This document shows positions 7,828-16,015 of a stretch of 64,000 nucleotides of DNA, piece after piece. The position numbers were made by a program, and so were the translations under genes. Positions within the stretch are counted from its first letter, which is position 1. Each line of letters begins with the position of its first letter. Source of the stretch: Armatimonadetes bacterium DC (GTDB lineage Bacteria; Armatimonadota; Fimbriimonadia; Fimbriimonadales; GBS-DC). The notes below the pieces were generated by a model that searched no databases, was not told the DNA's origin, and worked only from the letters and a program-made list of their open reading frames with translations. The stretch is from NCBI GenBank assembly GCA_001442985.1, contig LDYB01000023.1, positions 124,001 through 188,000 on the forward strand, read 5' to 3'.

Positions 7828-10080
7828 ATGGAGGCAAGGAGCACGCTGGACTTTGTGCCGCTGGTACGCTACCCGAAAGAGCGGTTGCGCCAGATTGTGA
7901 TGCCCATTGGCGGGATAGGCACGGGCAGTTTCGCGCTGTCGGGAATGGGCGCGCTGACCGACTGGCAGCTGATGAGCCGCCCTCATCGGGGCTGGCGCCC
8001 ACCGCTGGCGCATCTGCTGCTGTGGGTGCGCACCACTGAAGGCGACGCCTATCTGCGCGTGCTGGAAGGGATTTTGCACACCCAGCTGGACGCCGATTCG
8101 GGCGCGCCGCAGGCGCTGGCAGGCATTCCGCGCATGCGGGCAACAGGCTTTGAGGCGGCGTACCCCTTCGGGCGCGCGCGGCTGGAAGACCCTCTTCTCC
8201 CCCTGCGGGTGAGCCTGACCGGGTTCAACCCCCTCATCCCCGAATCGCTGGATGATTCCAGCCTGCCGATGGGGCTGTTGCAGGTGCAGGTGGAATGGCT
8301 GGGCAGCGAGCCAGCGGAAGCCGCGCTCACTTTCGTGCTGACCAACTTCATCGGAAGCGACGGCGTAAAAACAGACCTGAGGAGCAACCTCAGCGAAGTC
8401 ATCACAGCGCACGGTTGGAAAGGTGTTCTGTTTCGCAAGGCAGACCCTCCGCCTGACCCGCGCGTGGGCACGCTCTGCCTGCTCTGCGACGATTCGGCAG
8501 CGCATGTGGCGCGACGCTGGGCGTTTCAGCATAGCTGGGGCGGCAAGGTTCTGGGGATTATTGATCACCTGCTTCGGGAGGGCGTTTTGCCTGACGCCGC
8601 GCCTGAGGCTCCCTGCCCGCCCTCCGACGAGCGTGGCTGGGATAGCTCCGTAAGCACACGCTTTACCCTGCACCCACACCAGCCCCATACAGCCCGGTTT
8701 TTGCTCACATGGCACTTTCCGTATCGTGATTTGCGCGAGCTGGGCTGGTTTGAGGAAAGCGCTGGCAAAAGCCCCCTCGTGCAGAATGCTTACGCCCAGC
8801 GCTTTCGCGACGCGGTGGAGGTCGCCGAAAAGGTGATTCCCCGCCTCGAATCGCTCTGGGAGGAAACACATCGCTGGGTATCTCAGGTGTGCCGTCGGAA
8901 ACTCCCACTGGCGTTCAAAGAGTCCGCGCTGAACACGCTCACGGTGTTGCGCTCGCCCACGCTGTTTGCCATCAGCGACTCAGGGCGCGTGCATTTTCTG
9001 GGTTTTGAGGGATGCAACGCCACTACAGGCTGCTGCCACGGTTCCTGCACGCATGTGTGGAACTATGAGCAAGCTACGGTCAGCCTGTTCCCCCAGATTC
9101 ACGGCTCGATGCTGGAGAGCCATCTGGAGTACGGTATCACAGAGGAGGGAGCGCACCGATTTCGGCTGGATTTGCCGCTGGGCGCGAATCGCTACTCGCA
9201 CGCCGCCGCCGACGGTCAGATGGGCACGCTGGTGCGAATCTATCAGCACTATCGGCGCACGCGCGATAAGGCGTGGCTGAAGCGCGTCTACCCCAAAGCC
9301 CAGCAGATGCTCGCTTTCGCATGGGTGGAGGGCGGCTGGGACGCCGATCAGGACGGCGTGATGGAAGGCGCCCAGCACAATACCCACGATGTGGAGTTTT
9401 TCGGACCGAACCCGTTATGTGGCGTGTGGTATCTTGCAGCGTTGCGGGCGTGTGAAGAGATGGCGCGGGTTCTGGGCGATATCGGGTTTCAGCGGCGCTG
9501 CCGAAACCTGTTTGAGCAGGGTAGCGACTGGATAGATACCCACCTGTTCAACGGGGAATACTACATCCAGCAAATACGCCGCCCCCAGCAAACGCCCCAC
9601 CCGATGACCTGCAAACATGTGCCCCCCGACCCATTGCCGTATCAGATTGGGAACGGCTGCCAGATAGACCAGCTGGCGGGGCAATACAAAGCGAACCGCG
9701 CCGGGTTGGGCGACCTGCTCAAGCGCGAGCATATCATAAGCGCACTGCGATCCATCATGCGCTACAACTGGCGTCAGGGGTTTCATGCGCACTACAATCA
9801 CATGCGTACCTACGCGCTGGGCGACGAGGCAGGGGTAATTATCTGCTCCTATCCCTACGGGCGCCCTGAGGTACCACTGCCCTACGCATTTGAGTGCTGG
9901 ACGGGGCTGGAGTATCTGCTGGCGCGGCTTCTGCGAGATTATGGGTTACATGCCGAAGCCGAGCGCGTGGTGCGTGCCGTGCGTGCGCGACACGATGGTA
10001 GGCGGCGCAACCCCTTCAACGAGCCGGAGTGCGGCAGCTTCTACGCACGGGCGATGGCTGCCTGGGCGCTTGTCGAATAG
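7828..10080 (+). CDS. GH116 family beta-glycosidase (GBA2-like)
   Basis: A 750-residue cytoplasmic-looking protein without signal peptide. The N-terminal beta-sandwich domain opens with PIGGIGTGSFALSGMGALTDW, typical of the GBA2/TxGH116 family, and is followed by an (alpha/alpha)6 catalytic domain. Expected catalytic residues are present: nucleophile E414 in THVWNYEQA and acid/base D521 in HNTHDVEFFGPN. Characterised relatives hydrolyse beta-glucosides or beta-xylosides with retention. Length fits thermophilic bacterial GH116 enzymes. ATG 7828 follows the previous stop by 1 bp. Confidence 0.9.
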   Translation: MEARSTLDFVPLVRYPKERLRQIVMPIGGIGTGSFALSGMGALTDWQLMSRPHRGWRPPLAHLLLWVRTTEGDAYLRVLEGILHTQLDADSGAPQALAGIPRMRATGFEAAYPFGRARLEDPLLPLRVSLTGFNPLIPESLDDSSLPMGLLQVQVEWLGSEPAEAALTFVLTNFIGSDGVKTDLRSNLSEVITAHGWKGVLFRKADPPPDPRVGTLCLLCDDSAAHVARRWAFQHSWGGKVLGIIDHLLREGVLPDAAPEAPCPPSDERGWDSSVSTRFTLHPHQPHTARFLLTWHFPYRDLRELGWFEESAGKSPLVQNAYAQRFRDAVEVAEKVIPRLESLWEETHRWVSQVCRRKLPLAFKESALNTLTVLRSPTLFAISDSGRVHFLGFEGCNATTGCCHGSCTHVWNYEQATVSLFPQIHGSMLESHLEYGITEEGAHRFRLDLPLGANRYSHAAADGQMGTLVRIYQHYRRTRDKAWLKRVYPKAQQMLAFAWVEGGWDADQDGVMEGAQHNTHDVEFFGPNPLCGVWYLAALRACEEMARVLGDIGFQRRCRNLFEQGSDWIDTHLFNGEYYIQQIRRPQQTPHPMTCKHVPPDPLPYQIGNGCQIDQLAGQYKANRAGLGDLLKREHIISALRSIMRYNWRQGFHAHYNHMRTYALGDEAGVIICSYPYGRPEVPLPYAFECWTGLEYLLARLLRDYGLHAEAERVVRAVRARHDGRRRNPFNEPECGSFYARAMAAWALVE

Positions 10081-10107
10081 AAAAGGGCTGGGAGTGCCCC
10101 AGCCCTT
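10081..10107. terminator. Bidirectional terminator between GH116 and PEP-CTERM genes
   Basis: AAGGGCTGGG (10083-10092) pairs with CCCAGCCCTT (10098-10107) across a 5-nt loop. On the minus strand the stem is followed by TTTTCT, a good intrinsic terminator for the gene at 10132-10788. On the plus strand the T-run is missing, so plus-strand termination is weaker. Confidence 0.75.
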
Positions 10108-10131
10108 GAGAAGCCCGGAAAAGTAAGGCGG

Positions 10132-10788
10132 TTAGCGTTTGCGTCGGCGGAGCGCCAGTCCACCCAGACCCACCGCGAGCGCCAGCAGGCTGGCAGGCTC
10201 AGGAACCCAGTCCTGCTCCACCAGCTGCAGCGAGGCAGTGGAAGTGCCGGGTGCCTGTGCGCCATCAATGTGCAGGATGAACACTTCGAACACCATCAGG
10301 CTATTGGACGGGCTGGACAGCGTTACCGGGATGTTAACGGTGAACGCGCCATCGGTACCGCCCCAGGAGCTCCCGCTGAACACGCCCGAACCCGTGTACA
10401 GCACCTCGCTGGTGTTCATGTCCACGACCTTCTTGAACCAGATGATTTGCCCGAACTCCCACACAAAACCGCTGACGACAAAGTTGAACCCTGTCAGCAT
10501 GCCCTTCGTGTTGGTGGGGTCGGTAATGGTGTAAATGCCAGTGAAGGTGCCGTTGGTGAACGAGGTGCCGTTCCCAACAAGGATTGGGTTAGGCGCCCCT
10601 GCTGCTGTGTTGAAAGTAATCTGGGGCAGCGGGTTGGTAATTACTGTTGCCGGAACAGTAGAAACCACAGAGCCGGGGTTAAGGACACCGGTGCTGGTTG
10701 TAATATTCACTTGCCAGCCAGACGCAAGCGCGCTCGCCGCCAAGGCGACGGCTACAAGCGAGCCAATCAGTTTCGTTATGCGCATCAT
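10132..10788 (-). CDS. PEP-CTERM sorting domain surface protein
   Basis: About 218 residues with signal peptide (LIGSLVAVALAASALASG) and the C-terminal sorting signal VPEP-ASLLALAVGLGGLALRRRKR: Pro-Glu-Pro, a hydrophobic helix and an Arg-rich end. Such proteins are cut and attached by an exosortase and are usually linked to exopolysaccharide; no exosortase gene is in the window. The middle is a beta-rich extracellular domain of unknown role. AAGGAGG precedes a GTG-ATG-ATG cluster; ATG 10788 is used here but 10785 is equally possible. Confidence 0.88.
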   Translation of the reverse strand: MMRITKLIGSLVAVALAASALASGWQVNITTSTGVLNPGSVVSTVPATVITNPLPQITFNTAAGAPNPILVGNGTSFTNGTFTGIYTITDPTNTKGMLTGFNFVVSGFVWEFGQIIWFKKVVDMNTSEVLYTGSGVFSGSSWGGTDGAFTVNIPVTLSSPSNSLMVFEVFILHIDGAQAPGTSTASLQLVEQDWVPEPASLLALAVGLGGLALRRRKR

Positions 10789-10843
10789 CACATCCTCCTT
10801 TCTGAGGTTTTCTCAGCGCGGGGCGAACCGCGCTGGCTATCAT

Positions 10844-10872
10844 ATTATAGCATATTTTTCAGGGTTTGTCAA
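10844..10872 (-). promoter_or_regulatory. Consensus sigma-70 promoter of the PEP-CTERM gene
   Basis: Minus strand: TTGACA (10872-10867), a 17-bp spacer and TATAAT (10849-10844), with TGC directly before the -10. It is nearly the same core as 1355-1383, including the AAC after the -35. The leader is about 50 nt and contains a GAGGTTTTCTC-like short palindrome. Confidence 0.85.
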
Positions 10873-10946
10873 GGGGTTCAGAAGCAATTTCGGGTGAATT
10901 GGGCGGCAAATTGGGGCAATTTCTCCGATAGGGTATCATGAGGGCA

Positions 10947-11801
10947 ATGGCGATCGCGGAATCCTTACCCATTCAGGGTTTGCCTCCCGGTGCGCGCCTG
11001 CTGTGCGAGACGGAGGCGTTTCTGGTGTTCGAGCGGCGTTTCTACTCCGATGACCCGCTCCGAGCGCAGGAGTTCGCCCGCGAACACGGCTGGGTGGAGT
11101 TCGTGCTGAGTCTGCGTCCACCCGACCCCGAACATTTGACATGTCCTCGCACGCTTCGCTCCGATGTGCGCTATCTGCATCACCATCTGGTGGTGCGGGT
11201 GGCGCCTGACTACCTGCGTGCCTTGTTGAAGCCTGAAGAATCGCGCGTGCTGGAGGCGCTTCAGCCCTTTGTGCGCGGCGAGCAGGCGCTTCCTGAGAAT
11301 TTTTACCTGATGACGAGCCACCCGCTTTTGACGGGGGTGGTGGAATCGATGCTCACTCCCCCACCTGTGGGCAGTTTGCGCCTGTTTTACGAGGCGAAGG
11401 TGCGCGAGCTGATCGCCTATCTCTGTTTTCGGGAGCCAGAGGTGGTTCCCGCCCACGATGACGCGCGCTTGCGCGAGGCGCTGATGTATTTGCAGGCGCA
11501 CCTGAGCGACCCCCATGTGTTGCGCAAGGCTTTTGAGCAGATGCCGCTGAGCCAGCGCCACTGCCAGCGGCTGTTCCGTGTTGCGCTGGGATGCTCCCCC
11601 TCCGAGTATCTCACCGAACTGCGCATGCGTAAAGCGGCGCAGCTGCTGCTCAACTCTGATCTCACGATTTCGGAGATTGCGCTGGAGGTGGGCTACCTCA
11701 GTCTGAGCCACTTCTCCAGTGTGTTCCGTCAGCGGTTTGGGGTCAGCCCCCGCGAGTTTCGGCGTAATCCCAGAGCCGTCGGCGCGACGCTGGAAGAGTA
11801 A
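10947..11801 (+). CDS. AraC family transcriptional regulator
   Basis: About 284 residues. The last ~100 residues carry two helix-turn-helix units of AraC type, ending in EIALEVGYLSLSHFSSVFRQ and FGVSPREFRR. The N-terminal ~170 residues are a divergent sensor domain without clear cupin motifs, so the inducer is unknown. TATCAT at 10934-10939 lies 7 bp before ATG 10947, arguing for a leaderless start there rather than ATG 10938, which the hexamer overlaps. It is divergent from the PEP-CTERM gene and could control it; this is inference. Confidence 0.87.
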   Translation: MAIAESLPIQGLPPGARLLCETEAFLVFERRFYSDDPLRAQEFAREHGWVEFVLSLRPPDPEHLTCPRTLRSDVRYLHHHLVVRVAPDYLRALLKPEESRVLEALQPFVRGEQALPENFYLMTSHPLLTGVVESMLTPPPVGSLRLFYEAKVRELIAYLCFREPEVVPAHDDARLREALMYLQAHLSDPHVLRKAFEQMPLSQRHCQRLFRVALGCSPSEYLTELRMRKAAQLLLNSDLTISEIALEVGYLSLSHFSSVFRQRFGVSPREFRRNPRAVGATLEE

Positions 11802-11832
11802 AAAATCCCCCTGCGCACGGGGTCGCAGGGGG
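11800..11832 (-). terminator. Intrinsic terminator of the DUF4097 gene
   Basis: CCCCCTGCG (11807-11815) pairs with CGCAGGGGG (11824-11832). Read on the minus strand the stem is followed by ATTTTTTA, a good U-tract. It lies just beyond the stop codon of the convergent AraC gene and may block read-through from both sides. Confidence 0.85.
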
Positions 11833-11862
11833 TGAGCGAGGTCTCACTGTGAGAGTTGCTGG

Positions 11863-13086
11863 TCAATCGGTTGGATGAGAGCGGAGCTCCACACAGAGGT
11901 CGCCGTGAACCGTCTCCATAATCAGGGAACCTTTGCCCTCACCGCAAACTCCCTGAAGGCTTCGGGAGTTGCGCTCTAAAGAGCGACACTCTAGATCACA
12001 CTCAATGTCGCCTGCGACGGTGCGCATGGTGACGGTGCAATCGTTATCATCGGGCACGCGGAGCGTGATGTCGCCGCTGACGGCGTTGAGGTGAACCGTG
12101 TCCCGTATCGGCTCAGTGAGGTCTATTTCCATATCGCCCTTCACCGTTTCTGCCTTGAGGGCGGCAATGGCGGCGTCCTCTATCAGAATGTCGCCGTGGG
12201 TGAGGTTCACCTGCAGCTGCTCGATGCGTGCGTGGCTGAGGTGGAGGTCGCCGTGCAGGGCGCGCAGCTGGGCGCGTGGCGCCTGCACATCGGCCAGTGT
12301 CAAATCGCCGTGCAGGGTTTCTGCCTCGATGGCTCCTGTAGCGTGGCGAACAGTAATATCCCCTCGTCGTGTCCTGAGCTGAACAGTGCCGTCAATCTTC
12401 TCGACGGTGATGTCGCCATGTTGCTGTTGAACGCTAAGATTGATTTCACGGGGCACGCGCAGGGTGAGGTCTACCTGCTGCCCGATGTGCTGTCCCAGGT
12501 CGGGCACGCTCAGGCGGACGCCTTCCGGCGTCTGTTCCACCAGCAGGCTGTAGGCGCGCAGTGCCTCCTGAAGCGCGTCGGGGTCGGCTCCCCGCAGGTG
12601 AATAACGGCTTCGACCCGTCCCCCATCGAAACCGCCCGTGATACGGGTATCCCCTGCAGGGAGCGTGATGGTCAGAGTCTGCCCTGCGGTCAGAGGCAGG
12701 CTCATCTCCTGATGTGTTTCGGCGTCATGTTTCCCCCATTTCCCCAAGGACCAGTCGGTGCGCTCCAGCTCGGCGAGCGCTTTGCGCATCTCTTCGAGTC
12801 CGCGCTGGGTCTGGTGGCGAATGGTGTCGCCAATCGCGCGCCAGTCGATTTTGCGCACGGCTTCGGTCGCGCTCTGAGCAGCCTCTTCTACCGCGCGGGC
12901 GATTTTGTCGAACAGGCTCCGCGCCGTTTCGGTTTGCCCGTTTTCAGGTGGCTCCTGAGCGGGTTTTTCCTCAGAGGTGTAGCCGCCCGTATCGTAGAGC
13001 GCGTCAATAAGGTCCGCCGCCTCTTCCGCGGTGATCACGCCCTGCTCCATCAGATGCAGAATTCGCTTCAGTGTTTCGTTTTTCAT
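11863..13086 (-). CDS. DUF4097 beta-helix protein with SHOCT/YvlB-like N-terminus
   Basis: A 407-residue protein. Residues 1-30 form a short helical element (ILHLMEQGVITAEEAADLI) like that at the start of YvlB proteins. A charged linker follows, then a repetitive beta-solenoid with regular GDI/GDL turns (QQHGDITVEK, TRRGDITVRH, TLHGDLTLAD), the DUF4097 fold. No signal peptide or membrane helix, so it is probably cytoplasmic. GGAGGCGACACG precedes ATG 13086. The DUF2089 gene lies 14 bp upstream on the same strand, as in the yvlB-type operons of Firmicutes. Function unknown; an envelope-stress role is often suggested. Confidence 0.8.
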   Translation of the reverse strand: MKNETLKRILHLMEQGVITAEEAADLIDALYDTGGYTSEEKPAQEPPENGQTETARSLFDKIARAVEEAAQSATEAVRKIDWRAIGDTIRHQTQRGLEEMRKALAELERTDWSLGKWGKHDAETHQEMSLPLTAGQTLTITLPAGDTRITGGFDGGRVEAVIHLRGADPDALQEALRAYSLLVEQTPEGVRLSVPDLGQHIGQQVDLTLRVPREINLSVQQQHGDITVEKIDGTVQLRTRRGDITVRHATGAIEAETLHGDLTLADVQAPRAQLRALHGDLHLSHARIEQLQVNLTHGDILIEDAAIAALKAETVKGDMEIDLTEPIRDTVHLNAVSGDITLRVPDDNDCTVTMRTVAGDIECDLECRSLERNSRSLQGVCGEGKGSLIMETVHGDLCVELRSHPTD

Positions 13087-13100
13087 CGTGTCGCCTCCGT

Positions 13101-13493
13101 TCAGCGCAGGTTGCGCAGTTTGCGCGCCGCCTCTTCGGCGGTAATCAGCCCCTGCTCCAGCATATCCAGAATCTCCTGCTGCTGGGCAGAGATTCTGCCG
13201 TTCTCTTGCTGGATGGTGGCGGGCATAATGCCCAGCGCCAGCAGGAGCGCGTCCAGCTTATTGCGCGCCGTGGGGTAGCTGATACCCAGCTCCCGCTCCA
13301 CACCCGACAGCATCCCCCGATGGCGCAGAAACACCTCCAGAAACTGGAGATGCTCTGGCTCCAGTTGACAAAATCGGCAGGCGGTAAAATGCCCCGTCAG
13401 GCTGGTGCCGCACTCGGTGCATTCCAGCGTTCTCACAGAGAGCGTCCCGCTACACACAGGGCACCGCGTCGGTTGTGGATAGCGCTTTTGCAT
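13101..13493 (-). CDS. DUF2089 family zinc-ribbon/HTH protein
   Basis: A 130-residue protein. The N-terminus is a zinc ribbon (CPVCSGTL, then CTECGTSL) plus CRFCQL; the middle has a helix-turn-helix (GVERELGISYPTARNKLDAL); the C-terminus ILDMLEQGLITAEEAARKL nearly repeats the first helix of the partner protein at 11863-13086. It probably binds DNA and controls its own operon. TATACT at 13508-13503 is 9 bp before ATG 13493 with no Shine-Dalgarno, so a leaderless start is likely; the upstream in-frame ATG codons at 13607 and 13514 are rejected. Confidence 0.85.
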   Translation of the reverse strand: MQKRYPQPTRCPVCSGTLSVRTLECTECGTSLTGHFTACRFCQLEPEHLQFLEVFLRHRGMLSGVERELGISYPTARNKLDALLLALGIMPATIQQENGRISAQQQEILDMLEQGLITAEEAARKLRNLR

Positions 13494-13600
13494 AACGTCC
13501 CCAGTATACCCCATCGGATTCAAAAAAGTCAAGCTCTTGGCTGTCAAAAGGTGAAAATTTCTGAGCTCCGAGTGCAATTTTTTGATTGGCGAGTAAGTAG

Positions 13601-13642
13601 CAAACAAACTCCCCCTCCGCCGCAGGAGAGCGGCGGAGGGGG
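13601..13642 (-). terminator. Terminator of the propeller/dockerin gene
   Basis: A 13-bp perfect stem, CCCCCTCCGCCGC (13611-13623) with GCGGCGGAGGGGG (13630-13642), loop AGGAGA. On the minus strand it is followed by AGTTTGTTTG, a moderate T-rich tract, 23 bp after the stop codon of the gene at 13666. Confidence 0.8.
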
Positions 13643-13665
13643 CAGCATAGCGAAATCAGGGATTT

Positions 13666-15108
13666 TCAGCACCCGCTGCCGAAGTGGAACAGCACGGTCA
13701 GCAGGTCGGCATCATCCACAACCCCGTCGGTGTTCACATCCGCCTGTAGTCCTGAACCCGACTGCCCGAAGGCGAACAGCACGGCGATCAGGTCAGCGTC
13801 GTCCACGCAGCCGTCGCCGTTCAGGTCGCCGTTCGGGGCATACTTGATGGCGCCGAGGCGCTCGTAGGTTCGCCAGTAGCCCCATTCGTTCCGCTCCTCA
13901 ATTCGCAGGATGCCCGCCGTGAGGACGCTGCCGTCCGTTTCGGGGAAGAGCGCCTCGAGAGTCATCGGCACTGATTGCCGCCACAGCGGCTGCCCGCTGG
14001 GGTTGAGTCGCGCGAAGAAGGAGGGCGCAGACACGCCCACATAGCGCTCCCCTGCGTCGTTCAGGCGTAGCAGCCCAGAGAGGATAGGCGCTCCGTCGGG
14101 CACGAGTTCTGTATCTGTAAGCAGGGCGCCCTGAGGCGAGAAAGTTGCCAGACGCAGGGTGTGCCGTTCGAACGGCTCGCCGCGCCACAGCACCGTCTTG
14201 ACCAGCAGGTGCAGGTTTTCACGGCGGTCCAGAACCATGTCCTCGGCGTAGTCGTCGTGGAGCTGGTAGGAATACCGATAGCCCCAGCGCATGGCGGCAG
14301 GCGCGTTATAGGCAAGCACCACGACATCCTCGCCTGTGATGCCCCCTTCGGACTGGATGCCCACCCAATAGTGTTCCATGCCGTTGCTGGTGGCGAGCAT
14401 TGGTATATCCACGCCGCGCGCTGGTCCTGAGTAGCGCAGGAAGGCTACATCGTAGAAATAGCTGAACGCATCCACCGAGTGGCTTGCAGATGCCCTTGTG
14501 CCCAGCATGAGAATAAAGTGGGGGTTCGGGTCAGCGACGCCCCATGGGCGCATGCCGACTGGCAGAAACACATAGCCAAAGCTATCGGCTTCGTAGAGCG
14601 CCAGCAGGCTCTCGCTGTTCTGCACGAGTTCTGCAACAACCGCAGGTTGCCAGCTTTCGCCAAAAGTCAGCCGTATGGGACGCAGGTGGGCGTTGGAGGC
14701 TCGGCTAAGCGCATAGATTTGAACAGGCTGCCCGCTCTGATTGAGGCGATGAACCTCGGCATAGCGGTAGCCCTCAGCGTCGGTGAACTGCGCCAGCAGC
14801 CACAGGTCGCCCCCCGCCTCTACGGCGTCCACAAAGGCGTCGTCGAGGCTCGCGCCGTCCCGCTGGTAGACCCATGCTTCAGTGCCGTCGGGGTTCACGC
14901 GAATCGCCAGCGCGTCGTGTCCGTTCGTGGGCGTTTCCACCCAGCCCACCAGAAGCAAACTGCCATCGGCAAGGCGCACGGCGCGATTGAGGTGGGCGTA
15001 CAGTTCGCTTTGTGGGGGCATATATACATAGCGCCACACTTCGCGCATCTGCGCCGTCGCCAGCGCGGTGAAGCTGAATGCCAGAGCAGTGATTGTCAGC
15101 ATTCTCAT
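13666..15108 (-). CDS. Secreted beta-propeller-like protein with dockerin-like tail
   Basis: A 480-residue protein with signal peptide (MRMLTITALAFSFTALATA). The body has repeated beta blades of the 'delta-60'/PQQ-like kind (RLADGSLLLVGW, FAFQTDAEGY-like turns). The last ~55 residues hold two calcium loops, DLNGDGCVDDADLIAVLFAF and DVNTDGVVDDADLLTVLFHF, ending FGSGC. The tail matches proteins at the left window edge and at 62188-63153. AGGAGGGAG precedes ATG 15108. The DUF1559-type gene lies 12 bp upstream, so they form an operon. Confidence 0.85.
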   Translation of the reverse strand: MRMLTITALAFSFTALATAQMREVWRYVYMPPQSELYAHLNRAVRLADGSLLLVGWVETPTNGHDALAIRVNPDGTEAWVYQRDGASLDDAFVDAVEAGGDLWLLAQFTDAEGYRYAEVHRLNQSGQPVQIYALSRASNAHLRPIRLTFGESWQPAVVAELVQNSESLLALYEADSFGYVFLPVGMRPWGVADPNPHFILMLGTRASASHSVDAFSYFYDVAFLRYSGPARGVDIPMLATSNGMEHYWVGIQSEGGITGEDVVVLAYNAPAAMRWGYRYSYQLHDDYAEDMVLDRRENLHLLVKTVLWRGEPFERHTLRLATFSPQGALLTDTELVPDGAPILSGLLRLNDAGERYVGVSAPSFFARLNPSGQPLWRQSVPMTLEALFPETDGSVLTAGILRIEERNEWGYWRTYERLGAIKYAPNGDLNGDGCVDDADLIAVLFAFGQSGSGLQADVNTDGVVDDADLLTVLFHFGSGC

Positions 15109-15120
15109 AGCGCTCCCTCC

Positions 15121-15954
15121 TTACTGTGGCGTGAAGAGCGGCAGGTGTCCGCAGGCGTTCGTGCGGGCGAGGCTGGGCACACCCTGCGCGTTGTAGCCGT
15201 CAAACGGGTCTATCTGTGGGTTCGTGTTGCTGGGAGCAATCCGTGCGCCCAGTCGGCGGGTGACCAGCTTGCCGTCGAGCATCACAAAATGCACGCCGCT
15301 GCGATGAATCCAAACCGACTGGCGCGGCAGGCGCACTTCGCCGAGGGGGTAGGTGGTTGCGGGGTCTGTGCAGGGCACGAATTCGCATTTCCCACTGGCG
15401 CGGTCGCATCGCAGCAGCGGGTTCACAGGCGCGAAACCCAGCCAGTGTTCGCGTCCCAGCCCCTCCCAGATAGTGGGCAGCGTGCTGGGGTCTGCCACCA
15501 GCGCCAGCCGATAGCTGTGCAGATAGCCATTATAGGTGTAGCTGACGGGCATGGGCGAGCGAACACGCTGGCTGTAATCTACATTCGGCAGTTTCGCGGG
15601 CAGGGTGGCGGGGCAGTAGAACGACTTATAAACCTGTCCCGCGTTGCTCGTGTAGAAGGAGAGTGCGTTCACCCATGTCCAGCCGCCAGAGGGGCTGCCG
15701 TCCTGCCAGTTGCGGGGAACCGCCACAGGGGTATCCCACTGCCACGGCTCACTGGGCGAGAAGCGTTGATACGCCAGCGGGAAGTGATCGTCGTAATCGT
15801 TCAGGTACATCGCAAGCGCCTGTCCGAGTCGCTTCAGGTTCTGGGCGCAGTGTTTCTCAGCGGGGTCAAAGTTGTCCGCAACCGCGCGCATCAGCGAAGC
15901 TACTCCCAGCGCGGTCGCCATCAACACCCCAAACAGGAGCCATCTCCTTCGCAT
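15121..15954 (-). CDS. DUF1559-like prepilin-type protein
   Basis: A 277-residue protein with one N-terminal hydrophobic segment (WLLFGVLMATALGVASLM), then NLKRLGQALAMYLNDYDDHFP, the helix of planctomycete/Armatimonadota pseudopilin-like proteins, and a C-terminal VHFVMLDGKLVTRRLG resembling their 'H-x-D-G' end. A classical prepilin cleavage site is not evident. It is probably an envelope protein displayed outside the cytoplasm; function unknown. GGAGGTGCCTT precedes ATG 15954. It is transcribed before the propeller protein at 13666-15108. Confidence 0.75.
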   Translation of the reverse strand: MRRRWLLFGVLMATALGVASLMRAVADNFDPAEKHCAQNLKRLGQALAMYLNDYDDHFPLAYQRFSPSEPWQWDTPVAVPRNWQDGSPSGGWTWVNALSFYTSNAGQVYKSFYCPATLPAKLPNVDYSQRVRSPMPVSYTYNGYLHSYRLALVADPSTLPTIWEGLGREHWLGFAPVNPLLRCDRASGKCEFVPCTDPATTYPLGEVRLPRQSVWIHRSGVHFVMLDGKLVTRRLGARIAPSNTNPQIDPFDGYNAQGVPSLARTNACGHLPLFTPQ

Positions 15955-15971
15955 AAGGCACCTCCGCAGGC

Positions 15972-16009
15972 ATTATACCTCAGATGGGAACGGGATGAGG
16001 AGGTATAAT
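15972..16009. promoter_or_regulatory. Divergent -10 elements
   Basis: TATAAT occurs on the minus strand at 15977-15972 (for the gene at 15954, which has its own ribosome binding site) and on the plus strand at 16004-16009, 6 bp before ATG 16016. Neither has a good -35. The plus-strand spacing implies a leaderless transcript. Confidence 0.6.
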
Positions 16010-16015
16010 TTTCCT

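Noticed and set aside
7495-8871. 458-codon open frame on the minus strand
   Set aside because: Antisense to the propeller and GH116 genes; composition is typical of a shadow frame.
14479-16008. 509-codon open frame on the plus strand
   Set aside because: It is antisense to the secreted propeller and DUF1559-type genes, which have signal peptides, ribosome binding sites and recognisable domains; it arises from GC-rich codon bias.
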